Of a DNA stretch of 15,841 bases, positions 6,542 through 13,697 are shown piece by piece. This DNA comes from Syntrophaceae bacterium (GTDB taxonomy: Bacteria; Desulfobacterota; Syntrophia; Syntrophales; UBA2210). The stretch spans positions 1 to 15,841 of the forward strand of contig JAUXBI010000006.1 in NCBI GenBank assembly GCA_030619435.1. Direction: 5' to 3'. Below the pieces are notes generated by a model, which searched no databases, was not told the DNA's origin, and saw only the letters and a list, made by a program, of their open reading frames with translations. The stretch's first letter is position 1; each line of letters opens with the position of its first letter. The translations under genes were made by a program, and so were the position numbers.

Positions 6542-7597
6542 CTACTTCTTCCGCCGCTCGGGTCTGAGCTCGCGGAGTACTCTACCGGCCTGCCACATCT
6601 CCATATTCCTCATTGTATCCAGCTCTTCCTGAAGACGCTCGCGGTAATCAGGGGCACTGTTTGTATCAAGTACAATCTGCGTTTCCTTTCCGGATTTTAC
6701 GCTTTCATAGAGCTCATCGAAAACGGGAACGACGGCTTCACGAAATCTACCCTTCCAGTCAAGAGCTCCCCTCTGTGCTGTCGTACTGCAGTTTGCGTAC
6801 ATCCAATCCATGCCATTCTCTCCAACCAGGCGGATAAGACTCTGTGTAAGTTCTTCAACGGTTTCGTTAAAGGCCTCACTGGGACTGTGGCCGTTCTTCC
6901 TGAGGCAATTATACTGAGCCTCCATGACGCCTGCCAGACATCCCATGAGGACACCGCGCTCACCGGTCAGATCACTGTAGACCTCGTCATCAAAAGTGGT
7001 GGGGAAAAGGTAGCCCGAACCGACAGCAATTCCGATTGCGCAGGTTCTGTCGTAAGCACGTCCTGTGTAATCCTGGAATACGGCAATACTGGAATTGATT
7101 CCGCTTCCGTCAAGGAAGTTTCTTCGAACCGTCAAGCCTGACCCCTTGGGTGCAACCAGGATAACATCGATGTTGTCGGGTGGTATGATGCCGGTCTGTT
7201 CTTTATACACAATGGAGAAACCATGGGAGAAATAGAGAGCTTTCCCTTCGGTCAGGTACGGCTTGATTGCAGGCCACACCACTGCCTGTCCGGCATCGGA
7301 AAGCAACATCATAACAATCGTTCCTCGCTGAGCCGCTTCCTCAATCGGGAAAAGGGTTTCACCGGGCACGAAGCCGTCGGCAATGGCCTTATCCCAGTAT
7401 TCTCTCTCGCTTTCACGCTGCCCGATGATAACCTTGAACCCATTGTCAAGCATATTGAGGGCCTGTCCCGGTCCCTGCACTCCATAACCGAGAATGGCTA
7501 TGGTTTCATCTTTCAGTACCTCTCTGGTCTTCTCCAGAGTAAATTCCTCAACTGTAATAACCTCTTCAACGACTCCTCCGATTTCCAGTTTTGACAT
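6542..7597 (-). CDS. ilvC: Ketol-acid reductoisomerase, Bacteroidetes-like type
   Basis: IlvC isomerises and reduces acetolactate or acetohydroxybutyrate with NAD(P)H and Mg2+, the second common step. The 351 residues include a Rossmann dinucleotide loop GYGVQGPGQALN (about 38-48). The metal-site and substrate motifs read LVAPKGSG, SDLTGERG, NETVEELTQS and YANCSTTAQRGALDW. The GYGVQGPGQ form and the NGMDWMYANCSTTAQRGALDW block are, from memory, characteristic of Bacteroidetes and yeast-like enzymes. Typical proteobacterial class I proteins read GYGSQGHAHA. Two in-frame ATGs occur, at 7603 and 7597. AAGGAG lies one base before the first but seven before the second, so 7597 is the likely start. 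It stands 17 bases after the ilvN stop. Confidence 0.96.
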   Translation of the reverse strand: MSKLEIGGVVEEVITVEEFTLEKTREVLKDETIAILGYGVQGPGQALNMLDNGFKVIIGQRESEREYWDKAIADGFVPGETLFPIEEAAQRGTIVMMLLSDAGQAVVWPAIKPYLTEGKALYFSHGFSIVYKEQTGIIPPDNIDVILVAPKGSGLTVRRNFLDGSGINSSIAVFQDYTGRAYDRTCAIGIAVGSGYLFPTTFDDEVYSDLTGERGVLMGCLAGVMEAQYNCLRKNGHSPSEAFNETVEELTQSLIRLVGENGMDWMYANCSTTAQRGALDWKGRFREAVVPVFDELYESVKSGKETQIVLDTNSAPDYRERLQEELDTMRNMEMWQAGRVLRELRPERRKK

Positions 7598-7604
7598 TCT
7601 CATG

Positions 7605-7610
7605 CTCCTT
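7605..7610 (-). promoter_or_regulatory. Ribosome binding site that sets the ilvC start
   Basis: AAGGAG on the minus strand is one base from the ATG at 7603 but seven bases from the in-frame ATG at 7597. Normal spacing therefore selects the downstream ATG and shortens the protein by two residues. Confidence 0.75.
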
Positions 7611-7614
7611 TTTA

Positions 7615-8088
7615 TTATAAAGTTACTATTCCCGATCTGCTTACATCGTCTATACCAATAGCATCAAGTCTGGTCAAGGCCAGATCGATTTCTTCCCTAT
7701 CACCTGTTATCTCAACAACACAATAATCAGACTTTTTTACCACTACTCTGCATTTAAGCTCCTCAATAATCTTTGCGATTTCGGCCATGGCGCCCTCACG
7801 AAGTTTCATTCTAACCAGCGCCATCTCCCTCTGCGCGTACCTGCTTTCTCTCGGACGCGAAACCTTGATCACATCCACCAGTTTCTTGAGCTGTTTCTGA
7901 ATCTGGGTAACTGTTGCCGTATTCCCCATCGTTACGATGGTTATCTTTGTAATCCTGGGATCCATCGTTACATTAGCGCTGATATTTTCAATATTATACC
8001 CACGCCCGCTGAATATTCCCGCGATCCTGGCGAGTACATCAGGCCTGTTGTTCACCAAAATTGAAATTGTATGATTTCTTATATCCAT
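7615..8088 (-). CDS. ilvN: Acetolactate synthase small (regulatory) subunit
   Basis: The 157-residue product begins with an ACT domain: ISILVNNRPDVLARIAGIFSGRGYNIENISA, here noted by its NRPDVLARIAGIF core and GYNIENI turn. It continues with the second regulatory domain typical of IlvN/IlvH proteins (ALVRMKLREG and the EITGDREEID stretch). The small subunit binds the large subunit, raises its activity and confers valine feedback control. In the family, the effector sits at the ACT dimer interface. The ATG at 8088 follows TAAGGAG. The gene lies 30 bases after ilvB, in the usual ilvBN order. The length is normal and nothing appears broken. The symbol ilvH would be equally acceptable. Confidence 0.95.
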   Translation of the reverse strand: MDIRNHTISILVNNRPDVLARIAGIFSGRGYNIENISANVTMDPRITKITIVTMGNTATVTQIQKQLKKLVDVIKVSRPRESRYAQREMALVRMKLREGAMAEIAKIIEELKCRVVVKKSDYCVVEITGDREEIDLALTRLDAIGIDDVSRSGIVTL

Positions 8089-8118
8089 ATATTTTCTCCT
8101 TATTCGGTTTTGTACTCA

Positions 8119-9798
8119 CTATCCAAGGCTTATATCCGTCAGGGAAGAACCCGGCGTAACCATGGGGAAAACCCCCTCTTCCGGATCTACCACAAAATCC
8201 ATTATTACGGGACCCGGTGTTTCCAGCCCTTTTCTGAGGATGGATTCCACCTCCTCTGGCTTGTCGGTCCTCAGACCTACAGCACCGTACGCCTCCGCCA
8301 CTTTCACAAAATCGGGTATCTGGCTGAGTTTTGAGTGGGAATACCTCTTGTCGTAGAAAAGTTCCTGCCACTGACGTATCATCCCAAGATATCCGTTATT
8401 AAGAATCACGATCTTAACAGGAAGCTTATAGTTAACGGCCGTGGCCAGCTCCTGTATATTCATCTGTATACTTCCGTCCCCGGCAATATCAACAACCGTC
8501 CTGTCCGGAAATGCCACCTGGGCACCGATAGCAGCGGGAAAGCCATAACCCATGGTACCCAGTCCCCCCGATGTAAGAAAATTATTCGGACGATCAATAT
8601 GATAATAATGGGCCGCCCAAATCTGATTCTGGCCAACTTCCGTGGCCACGATAGCATTGCCATTGGTAAGCTGATGCAATTTCTCTATTACGCTCTGGGG
8701 CTTTATTAACTCGCTCCTGCCATAGCGCAGAGGCGCTTCGGATTTCCACTTGTCTATTTGATCAAGCCACTCTTTTCTCTCTTTGTCTGAGACGGTGTAG
8801 CCATCCTTCATCTGTTTATTAAACCATTGGATGGCGGGCCGGCAGTCACCGACTATCGGCATATGCGTGGGCACAACCTTGTTGATTGATGCGGCGTCAA
8901 TGTCAACCTGGACAATCTTTGCATTTGGGGCAAATTCCGACAGTTTTCCCGTGATCCGATCTGAAAAGCGTACACCCAAAGCAATCAGAAGATCACAGTT
9001 ACCGATTGCCATGTTCGCGTAGAACGTTCCATGCATTCCCAATATGCCGAGCCACAGAGGATCAGTTCCCGGAAAACCGCCGATACCCATAAGGGTAGAG
9101 GCAACAGGGATACGCAGCATCCTGGCAAATTCTTTCAGCTCTTCAGAAGCACCGCCCAGAATAACGCCTCCGCCTGTAAGCACGAGGGGTTTTTTCGCCT
9201 CCTTTATAAGCTCCAGAGCCTGGCGTAACTGATCAGTATCCGGAACGACGGAATCCTGCAGATCCTGTTTGGGAGCGATTGTTGCTGTAAACTCTGTTTT
9301 CGCCTGCATGACATCCTTGGGCAAATCAACCAGCACCGGTCCCGGACGTCCGGACCGTGCTATGTGAAATGCGTCTCTTACCGTTTCGGCGAGGTCTTCA
9401 ACACGCCTGACCAGGAAATTATGTTTGGTGCAGGGTCTCGTTATACCGGTAATGTCGGCTTCCTGAAAGGCGTCGGTGCCTATATGTGATGTGGGAACCT
9501 GCCCGGTAAATATCACCATAGGAACGGAATCCATGTATGCCGTTGCTATGCCGGTAACGGTATTGGTGGCCCCCGGCCCGGATGTTACAAGACATACCCC
9601 CACTTTGCCCGATGCCCTCGCATATCCATCGGCAGCGTGCGCCGCACCCTGTTCATGACGAACCAGGATATGCTTGATATTCACCTTGTATATCTCATCA
9701 TATATATCGAGCACTGCACCACCGGGATAGCCGAAGATGGTATCCACCCCTTCCTCTAGCAATGTTTCCATAAGAATACGCGACCCTGTAAGTTTCAC
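8119..9798 (-). CDS. ilvB: Acetolactate synthase large (catalytic) subunit
   Basis: IlvB condenses two pyruvates, or pyruvate and 2-oxobutyrate, using thiamine diphosphate, FAD and Mg2+. This is the first common step of branched-chain amino acid synthesis. The 559 residues contain GYPGGAVLDIYD, the catalytic Glu49 in RHEQGAAHAADGYARA, and TSGPGATNTVTGIATA. The C-terminal thiamine diphosphate site reads GDGSIQMN...NNGYLGMIRQWQ. The start codon is GTG at 9798, supported by AGGAGGA about seven bases ahead on the minus strand; there is no better ATG. It is the first structural gene after an attenuator, so its expression is expected to respond to charged tRNA-Ile. The symbol ilvI would be an equivalent name. 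Confidence 0.97.
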   Translation of the reverse strand: MKLTGSRILMETLLEEGVDTIFGYPGGAVLDIYDEIYKVNIKHILVRHEQGAAHAADGYARASGKVGVCLVTSGPGATNTVTGIATAYMDSVPMVIFTGQVPTSHIGTDAFQEADITGITRPCTKHNFLVRRVEDLAETVRDAFHIARSGRPGPVLVDLPKDVMQAKTEFTATIAPKQDLQDSVVPDTDQLRQALELIKEAKKPLVLTGGGVILGGASEELKEFARMLRIPVASTLMGIGGFPGTDPLWLGILGMHGTFYANMAIGNCDLLIALGVRFSDRITGKLSEFAPNAKIVQVDIDAASINKVVPTHMPIVGDCRPAIQWFNKQMKDGYTVSDKERKEWLDQIDKWKSEAPLRYGRSELIKPQSVIEKLHQLTNGNAIVATEVGQNQIWAAHYYHIDRPNNFLTSGGLGTMGYGFPAAIGAQVAFPDRTVVDIAGDGSIQMNIQELATAVNYKLPVKIVILNNGYLGMIRQWQELFYDKRYSHSKLSQIPDFVKVAEAYGAVGLRTDKPEEVESILRKGLETPGPVIMDFVVDPEEGVFPMVTPGSSLTDISLG

Positions 9799-9829
9799 TC
9801 TAGTTCCTCCTGTACCTTTTTAATTCTCC

Positions 9830-9864
9830 AAAAAAAAACCGCTGCCGGGACCGGCAACGGTTTT
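9830..9864 (-). terminator. Intrinsic terminator (attenuator) of the ilv operon
   Basis: On the minus strand AAACCGTTGCCGG (9851-9863) pairs with CCGGCAGCGGTTT (9836-9848), with one G-U pair among 13. A run of nine T residues (9830-9838), which overlaps the 3' arm, completes it. This is a standard rho-independent terminator lying about 30 bases before the ilvB start and after the leader peptide stop. Termination inside the leader of an amino acid operon is the hallmark of attenuation. Confidence 0.9.
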
Positions 9865-9900
9865 GATGCTGAACGTATGTAAAAAAATCAAACCATTGCC
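9853..9900 (-). promoter_or_regulatory. Antiterminator pairing of the ilv leader
   Basis: Read on the minus strand, GGCAATGGTTT (9890-9900), the last codons of the leader peptide, is complementary over 11 pairs with one G-U to AAACCGTTGCC (9853-9863). The latter is the 5' arm of the terminator. The two structures exclude each other. A ribosome stalled upstream on Ile codons would leave the first segment free and form the antiterminator. A ribosome that reaches the stop at 9888-9890 would cover it and let the terminator fold. Confidence 0.8.
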
Positions 9901-9986
9901 CATCCCCCATATGCAAAGGAGGTAATTATAAGTACCCCTATAATTATAATTGCTATCTGGATATTTGCCGTTTTGATCTTTTCCAT
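9888..9986 (-). CDS. Ile-rich leader peptide of the ilv operon (attenuation peptide)
   Basis: This is a 32-residue open frame from ATG (9984-9986) to TGA (9888-9890). Ile is at positions 4, 9, 11, 13-16, 20 and 21, with Val18 and Leu19. Ten of the thirteen residues from 9 to 21 are branched-chain amino acids, and four of the nine Ile codons are the usually rare ATA. It plays the same part as ilvL of enterobacteria, although the sequence is not the same: the ribosome senses charged branched-chain tRNA while translating it. A weak GAGAG site stands just before the ATG. A promoter lies upstream and an attenuator follows the stop. The peptide is also hydrophobic enough to be a small membrane protein, but its position makes the leader role far more likely. 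Confidence 0.85.
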   Translation of the reverse strand: MEKIKTANIQIAIIIIGVLIITSFAYGGWAMV

Positions 9987-10004
9987 ATCTCTCACTTGGG
10001 CGAG

Positions 10005-10033
10005 CTTATATAACAGGCGAATCGCACTGTCAA
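10005..10033 (-). promoter_or_regulatory. Sigma70-type promoter of the ilv operon
   Basis: On the minus strand a perfect -35 TTGACA (10028-10033) is followed by exactly 17 bases and a -10 TATAAG (10005-10010, five of six consensus bases). Transcription should start near 9997-9999, about a dozen bases before the leader peptide ATG. It lies in the 84-base gap between the nrdD stop and the leader, so ilv expression need not depend on nrdD. Confidence 0.82.
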
Positions 10034-10070
10034 GGAAAGTTATTGTTGAGTCCACTTTTTTGCATATTTC

Positions 10071-12143
10071 TCAGAAACTGCCAAAAGCACGCCCCTGTTT
10101 TTTCCTGTCTCTCAGTTCTGCCAGTTTTCCCTTGTTCCAACTCGATACCCTGGAAAAATATCCCGCGACCCTGGTAATTCCCTCTACGTTTTCCGAGCCG
10201 CAATGAGGACAAGCGCTTTTGATGCCCCGGGATGTCCTGTTACAATCCAGGCAGGTGGTAAACTCAGGTGAAAACACGACATGCTGATTTTTGGTCTTTC
10301 TGAAAACCTTTGCAATAAACCCGGCCAGGGTTTCTTTATCCGGTTTTGTATTGCCCAACCATATACATGTTGCGGCATTCCCCTCTATGAAAGGATGAAG
10401 ATCACCTTCAAGCGCCACCCTTTCGAATGGATCCGTGGGAGAGGATACCGCAAGAAACGTTGAGTTAGTATAATATATCTCTCCCCTCGATATGTCACCT
10501 CTCACAAAATGTCCCGCCGTCGGAGAAAAATGTTTCAGATCCAGCCGGGCCAGCCTGTAAGGCATGCTCTCCGCGGGGGACTGCTCCAGGATAAACTTTA
10601 TTCCATGCTTCTCTGTCAGTCTGTCCGCAACATCTTTTATATACGCGACAATATCACGGCCAAATTTGCGTGCATCCTCTGATTCATGAAGCTGGCAGCC
10701 CTTATGCACCCAGACCAGTTCATTGAGACCAATCATTCCCATAAGATATGTGCACCGGCTCATCCTCAGGTATGGCGTATGATCATAATCCATTGTAAGG
10801 AGCGATAAGGGTCCCTCTTCGCCATGCGACAGGAGTTTCTCAATAAAAACTCTTTTCTGCAGATGGGCTTTTGCGGCAAGTTCCATAATATCTGAAAGCA
10901 TGGAGAAGAGCTTCTTATCATCTCCTCCTGCCTTATATCCCAGCCTGGGTAGATTTATTGATATATTCTGGATGGCAAAGTAGCGCATCTTCCATGGCTC
11001 GCCGGTATCCGCCTTCTCTTCTCTGCCTGTCATATTCAGATTACAACATTCGGACAGATTAAGGGTGTCATTCCGGTCAAAGATAAAGTGAGGATTCCCC
11101 TTCTCCGCCGCCACATCACAGGCAGAGCGAAGAAATTCCCCATGGCCGGATGTCTGAAAGAACTTCTCCGTTATATGCAAAAACGGTCTGGGAAAAACAA
11201 AGGGTTGGCCTGCGGCGTCTCCCTTCCTGAATGCCTCAAATAGTGCCCGGATAAATCTCTGGGCGTCCGCCTCATACTCCTTGTATGTCTTACCGGTATA
11301 TTTTCCACCCGGCCCTATGGCGGGAACATCTTCGAAGTGCCGGGGAACTTCCCAATAGAGGTGTACATCGGTAAATATCGTCTGCCCCCCTCTGCCGACA
11401 GCCTGCTGGGCAAATTCATAGATCAGCCTTTGCGCAAGCTGCATTACCTCCCGGTCGGTCAATTCCTCCAGATAGGGAGCAAAGAACAGATTAACGGCAT
11501 CCCATCCTATGGCCCCGGCAAAGTTTCCCTGAAGAGCAGCGGCAAATCTCACCATGTGTGACAGCAGCACATCCGCGTGTCTGGCCGGTTGGGCGACGGC
11601 GAGTGAATTGGGAAGATTCAGGCCGAATTTCTTTATATATTCGAGAGATTGACAGGAACAGTAGGGTCTGTCTACATATCCAAGGTTATGTATATGTACA
11701 TCCCCCGTCATGTGAGCATATCCAACATCCTCTGAAAAGACATTAAGGATTGCAAATTCTTTTTTGATACCCTGAGCCAGGGTAAGGTTTGTGCCCTCCG
11801 GACTATGGGGTATATTGGCGTTTTCCTTATTGCGGTACAGTATGAGCTGCCCCACGTCATAGAGAGGAAATCCCAGGCGGGCATGCAGCTTCGTCGCATT
11901 TTTCATACCCCTCTCGATAAGCCTCGCATCCACCAGTTCCCTTATCAGCGAGGCGGTAAGAATATCGATTCCTGACGCCGCTATCCGGGTTTCTACCTCC
12001 CTGCTTATCTCCTCCGCCGTATCAAGATCGACACCAGCCTCACGGATCAGGGCATCGACAATCTTCCGTCTGTCCCAACCGGTTATATCTTCTCCTGACG
12101 TCCTGACAAAGAGAGCTAGATCTGTTGTTTCATTTTTTACCAT
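10071..12143 (-). CDS. nrdD: Anaerobic ribonucleoside-triphosphate reductase
   Basis: NrdD reduces ribonucleoside triphosphates to deoxy forms by glycyl-radical chemistry, without oxygen. The 690 residues begin with an ATP-cone allosteric domain (about 8-90: LALFVRTSGEDITGWDRRKI). The catalytic barrel shows HIHNLGYVDRPYCSCQSLEY and DTLNLSECCNLNMTGR. A C-terminal zinc ribbon has CLDC at 631-634 and CPHC at 645-648. The glycyl-radical loop is RVAGYFSRVSSWNKGK, with the radical Gly at about 661. The length and the WNKGK ending fit the thermotogal/deltaproteobacterial type more than the Escherichia coli one. The ATG at 12143 has an AGGA site ten bases ahead. It is transcribed toward ilv but ends 84 bases before the leader, which has its own promoter. 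The activating enzyme gene nrdG is not next to it. Confidence 0.96.
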   Translation of the reverse strand: MVKNETTDLALFVRTSGEDITGWDRRKIVDALIREAGVDLDTAEEISREVETRIAASGIDILTASLIRELVDARLIERGMKNATKLHARLGFPLYDVGQLILYRNKENANIPHSPEGTNLTLAQGIKKEFAILNVFSEDVGYAHMTGDVHIHNLGYVDRPYCSCQSLEYIKKFGLNLPNSLAVAQPARHADVLLSHMVRFAAALQGNFAGAIGWDAVNLFFAPYLEELTDREVMQLAQRLIYEFAQQAVGRGGQTIFTDVHLYWEVPRHFEDVPAIGPGGKYTGKTYKEYEADAQRFIRALFEAFRKGDAAGQPFVFPRPFLHITEKFFQTSGHGEFLRSACDVAAEKGNPHFIFDRNDTLNLSECCNLNMTGREEKADTGEPWKMRYFAIQNISINLPRLGYKAGGDDKKLFSMLSDIMELAAKAHLQKRVFIEKLLSHGEEGPLSLLTMDYDHTPYLRMSRCTYLMGMIGLNELVWVHKGCQLHESEDARKFGRDIVAYIKDVADRLTEKHGIKFILEQSPAESMPYRLARLDLKHFSPTAGHFVRGDISRGEIYYTNSTFLAVSSPTDPFERVALEGDLHPFIEGNAATCIWLGNTKPDKETLAGFIAKVFRKTKNQHVVFSPEFTTCLDCNRTSRGIKSACPHCGSENVEGITRVAGYFSRVSSWNKGKLAELRDRKKQGRAFGSF

Positions 12144-12425
12144 GGATAAATTTCCTGCAGCAATGAGTTTGTTGATTTACGATTAAGCTTTCATGCATGC
12201 GATAGGTATTCTGTTTATATAAATTTTGCAAGTTTTCTGTACGGGAAGGGGCTTAATCTCTTAGTTGTAAAGTTCTTGCAAAAATGGCAAAAAAACTAAA
12301 TGGTAGCGTAACCGGATAATTTTCCTTGTTTCTTCAGGTAATTTACAGGTCTCCAATATTGACAGCCGGCTCTATCGTCTGTTACACTGTTAATCTGTCT
12401 GTAAAAATTCAGGAGATGCTATTTT
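12144..12425. other. Divergent control region between nrdD and the aminotransferase gene
   Basis: No gene is seen in these 282 bases, which must hold promoters for both directions. The side nearest nrdD is A+T rich and contains TATATAAA on the plus strand (TTTATATA on the other), a possible -10 region, but no convincing -35 pairs with it. A 9-base inverted repeat, TTTTGCAAG (12224-12232) and CTTGCAAAA (12275-12283), with 42 bases between, could be an operator for either gene. No full NrdR-box pair (ACACwATATwTwGTGT-like) was recognised. Confidence 0.55.
12359..12388 (+). promoter_or_regulatory. Probable promoter of the aminotransferase operon
   Basis: A perfect -35 TTGACA (12359-12364) is followed after 18 bases by TACACT (12383-12388), a four-of-six match to the -10 consensus. 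The start of transcription would be near 12395, about 30 bases before the ATG at 12426. An AGGAG ribosome binding site at 12411-12415 lies within that leader. Confidence 0.55.
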
Positions 12426-13682
12426 ATGAAAAACCCCGGCAATGACAGCAAAGAAGACATTATCTCCCGTTTCGGGAAATATGTATCCTCCGGAAAAGCT
12501 GAGTTTTTCAAGAGCGTCGGCATCGATTTTGTTTTCGGTCGCAGAGAAGGTCCTTATGTATGGGATGCAACCTCAGGGAAACGCCTCATTAACTGTCACT
12601 GTAACGGTGGCGTCTTTAACCTGGGACACAGAAATCCGAAGATCATCGATGTCCTTAAGAAGAGTCTCGATGAACTGGATATAGGAAATCACCATCTTAT
12701 CAGTGAACAGCGTGCCATTCTCGCCGAGAGGCTCGCGGAATTAATGCCCGGAGATATAACCTGCACGGTATTCGGCGTCGGAGGAGGAGAGGCGATAGAC
12801 CTTGCCATAAAGCTGGCAAGAGGCTACACAGGGAAACTGAAAATCATCTCTGCCGGTGGAGGCTATCACGGTCACACGGGGCTGGCTCTCGCCGCAGGTG
12901 ATGACCAGTACATGGCGCCTTTTGGGCCAAGACCTGAAGGTTTTATACAGGTACCCTTTAACGACAAAAAGGCCCTGGAGGAGGCAGTGGATGATAATAC
13001 GGCGGCGGTAATTTTCGAGACTGTTCCGGCGACCTTCGGGATACCCATCCCGGACGCGGATTTTTTTGCCTTCACCCATGATATCTGCAGGAAAAAGGGT
13101 GTACTTTTCATCATCGACGAGGTACAGACGGGTCTCGGGCGTACGGGGAAACTATGGGGCATAGAACATTTCAATGTGACCCCTGATATCATTGTGACAG
13201 GGAAAGGCCTGTCGGGCGGCATCTATCCCATGAGCGCGACATGTTTCAGGGCGGAATACGAATCATTCTTTCATGACCACCCCTTTATCCACATATCCAC
13301 ATTCGGAGGCGCCGAGGTCGGATGCCCGGCGGCGCTTGCCGTCCTTGAAGAATCCTCGCGCCCGGAATTTCTCGAAAACGTGAACAGGCTTGCAGGCATC
13401 TTTTCCGACGGCTTTGAAAATCTGAAGAAAAAACATCCCGAAATCCTTGTCGGGCTGCGTCAGCTCGGTCTCATGATGGGGATAGAGATGGTGAACGAGA
13501 GCTGCGGTCCCATAATGTCAAAAACATGCTACGACAACGGCATTCTCAGCATCTATTCCAACAATGACACAAAAGTAAGCCAGCTCCTTCCGCCCCTCAT
13601 CATCGACGAAAACACCGCCCGTGAAATCATGGAACGGGTCGACAGGGCTCTCGATGACGCAAAGAAATTCCTCAATCTGTAA
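12426..13682 (+). CDS. Class-III PLP-dependent aminotransferase
   Basis: The 418-residue protein is a fold-type I, class-III (ornithine/acetylornithine/GABA-like) aminotransferase. Visible signatures are GGYHGHTGLALAAG (145-158), IIDEVQTGLGRTG (229-241, with the Asp that binds the pyridine nitrogen), the PLP-binding Lys260 in VTGKGLSGG, and STFGGAEVGCPAALAVLE. The usual SGAEA or SGTEA phosphate-binding loop reads VGGGEAIDLAIKLAR (118-132), a variant that may mark a subgroup. The amino donor and acceptor cannot be told from sequence; annotation as ArgD or GabT would be over-reading. It is the first gene of a plus-strand series; the next ATG is 15 bases after its TAA stop, so tight co-transcription is likely. 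Confidence 0.92.
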   Translation: MKNPGNDSKEDIISRFGKYVSSGKAEFFKSVGIDFVFGRREGPYVWDATSGKRLINCHCNGGVFNLGHRNPKIIDVLKKSLDELDIGNHHLISEQRAILAERLAELMPGDITCTVFGVGGGEAIDLAIKLARGYTGKLKIISAGGGYHGHTGLALAAGDDQYMAPFGPRPEGFIQVPFNDKKALEEAVDDNTAAVIFETVPATFGIPIPDADFFAFTHDICRKKGVLFIIDEVQTGLGRTGKLWGIEHFNVTPDIIVTGKGLSGGIYPMSATCFRAEYESFFHDHPFIHISTFGGAEVGCPAALAVLEESSRPEFLENVNRLAGIFSDGFENLKKKHPEILVGLRQLGLMMGIEMVNESCGPIMSKTCYDNGILSIYSNNDTKVSQLLPPLIIDENTAREIMERVDRALDDAKKFLNL

Positions 13683-13697
13683 AAACGGGAAATCTGC

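Noticed and set aside
6479..7141. A 220-codon plus-strand open frame across ilvC
   Set aside because: It is antisense to ilvC, has no ribosome binding site and resembles no protein family.
9881..9887. Second terminator at the T run just after the leader peptide stop
   Set aside because: Seven T residues follow the stop on the minus strand, but no strong G+C-rich hairpin stands directly before them; the real terminator is at 9830-9864.
12144..12425. Riboswitch upstream of nrdD or the aminotransferase
   Set aside because: No long conserved G+C-rich core or hairpin set was recognised; the region is mostly A+T rich with one spaced inverted repeat.
12426..13682. Naming the aminotransferase argD or gabT
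   Set aside because: Class-III motifs are shared by many substrates, no arginine or GABA genes are nearby, and the phosphate loop (VGGGEA) differs from the usual SGAEA form.
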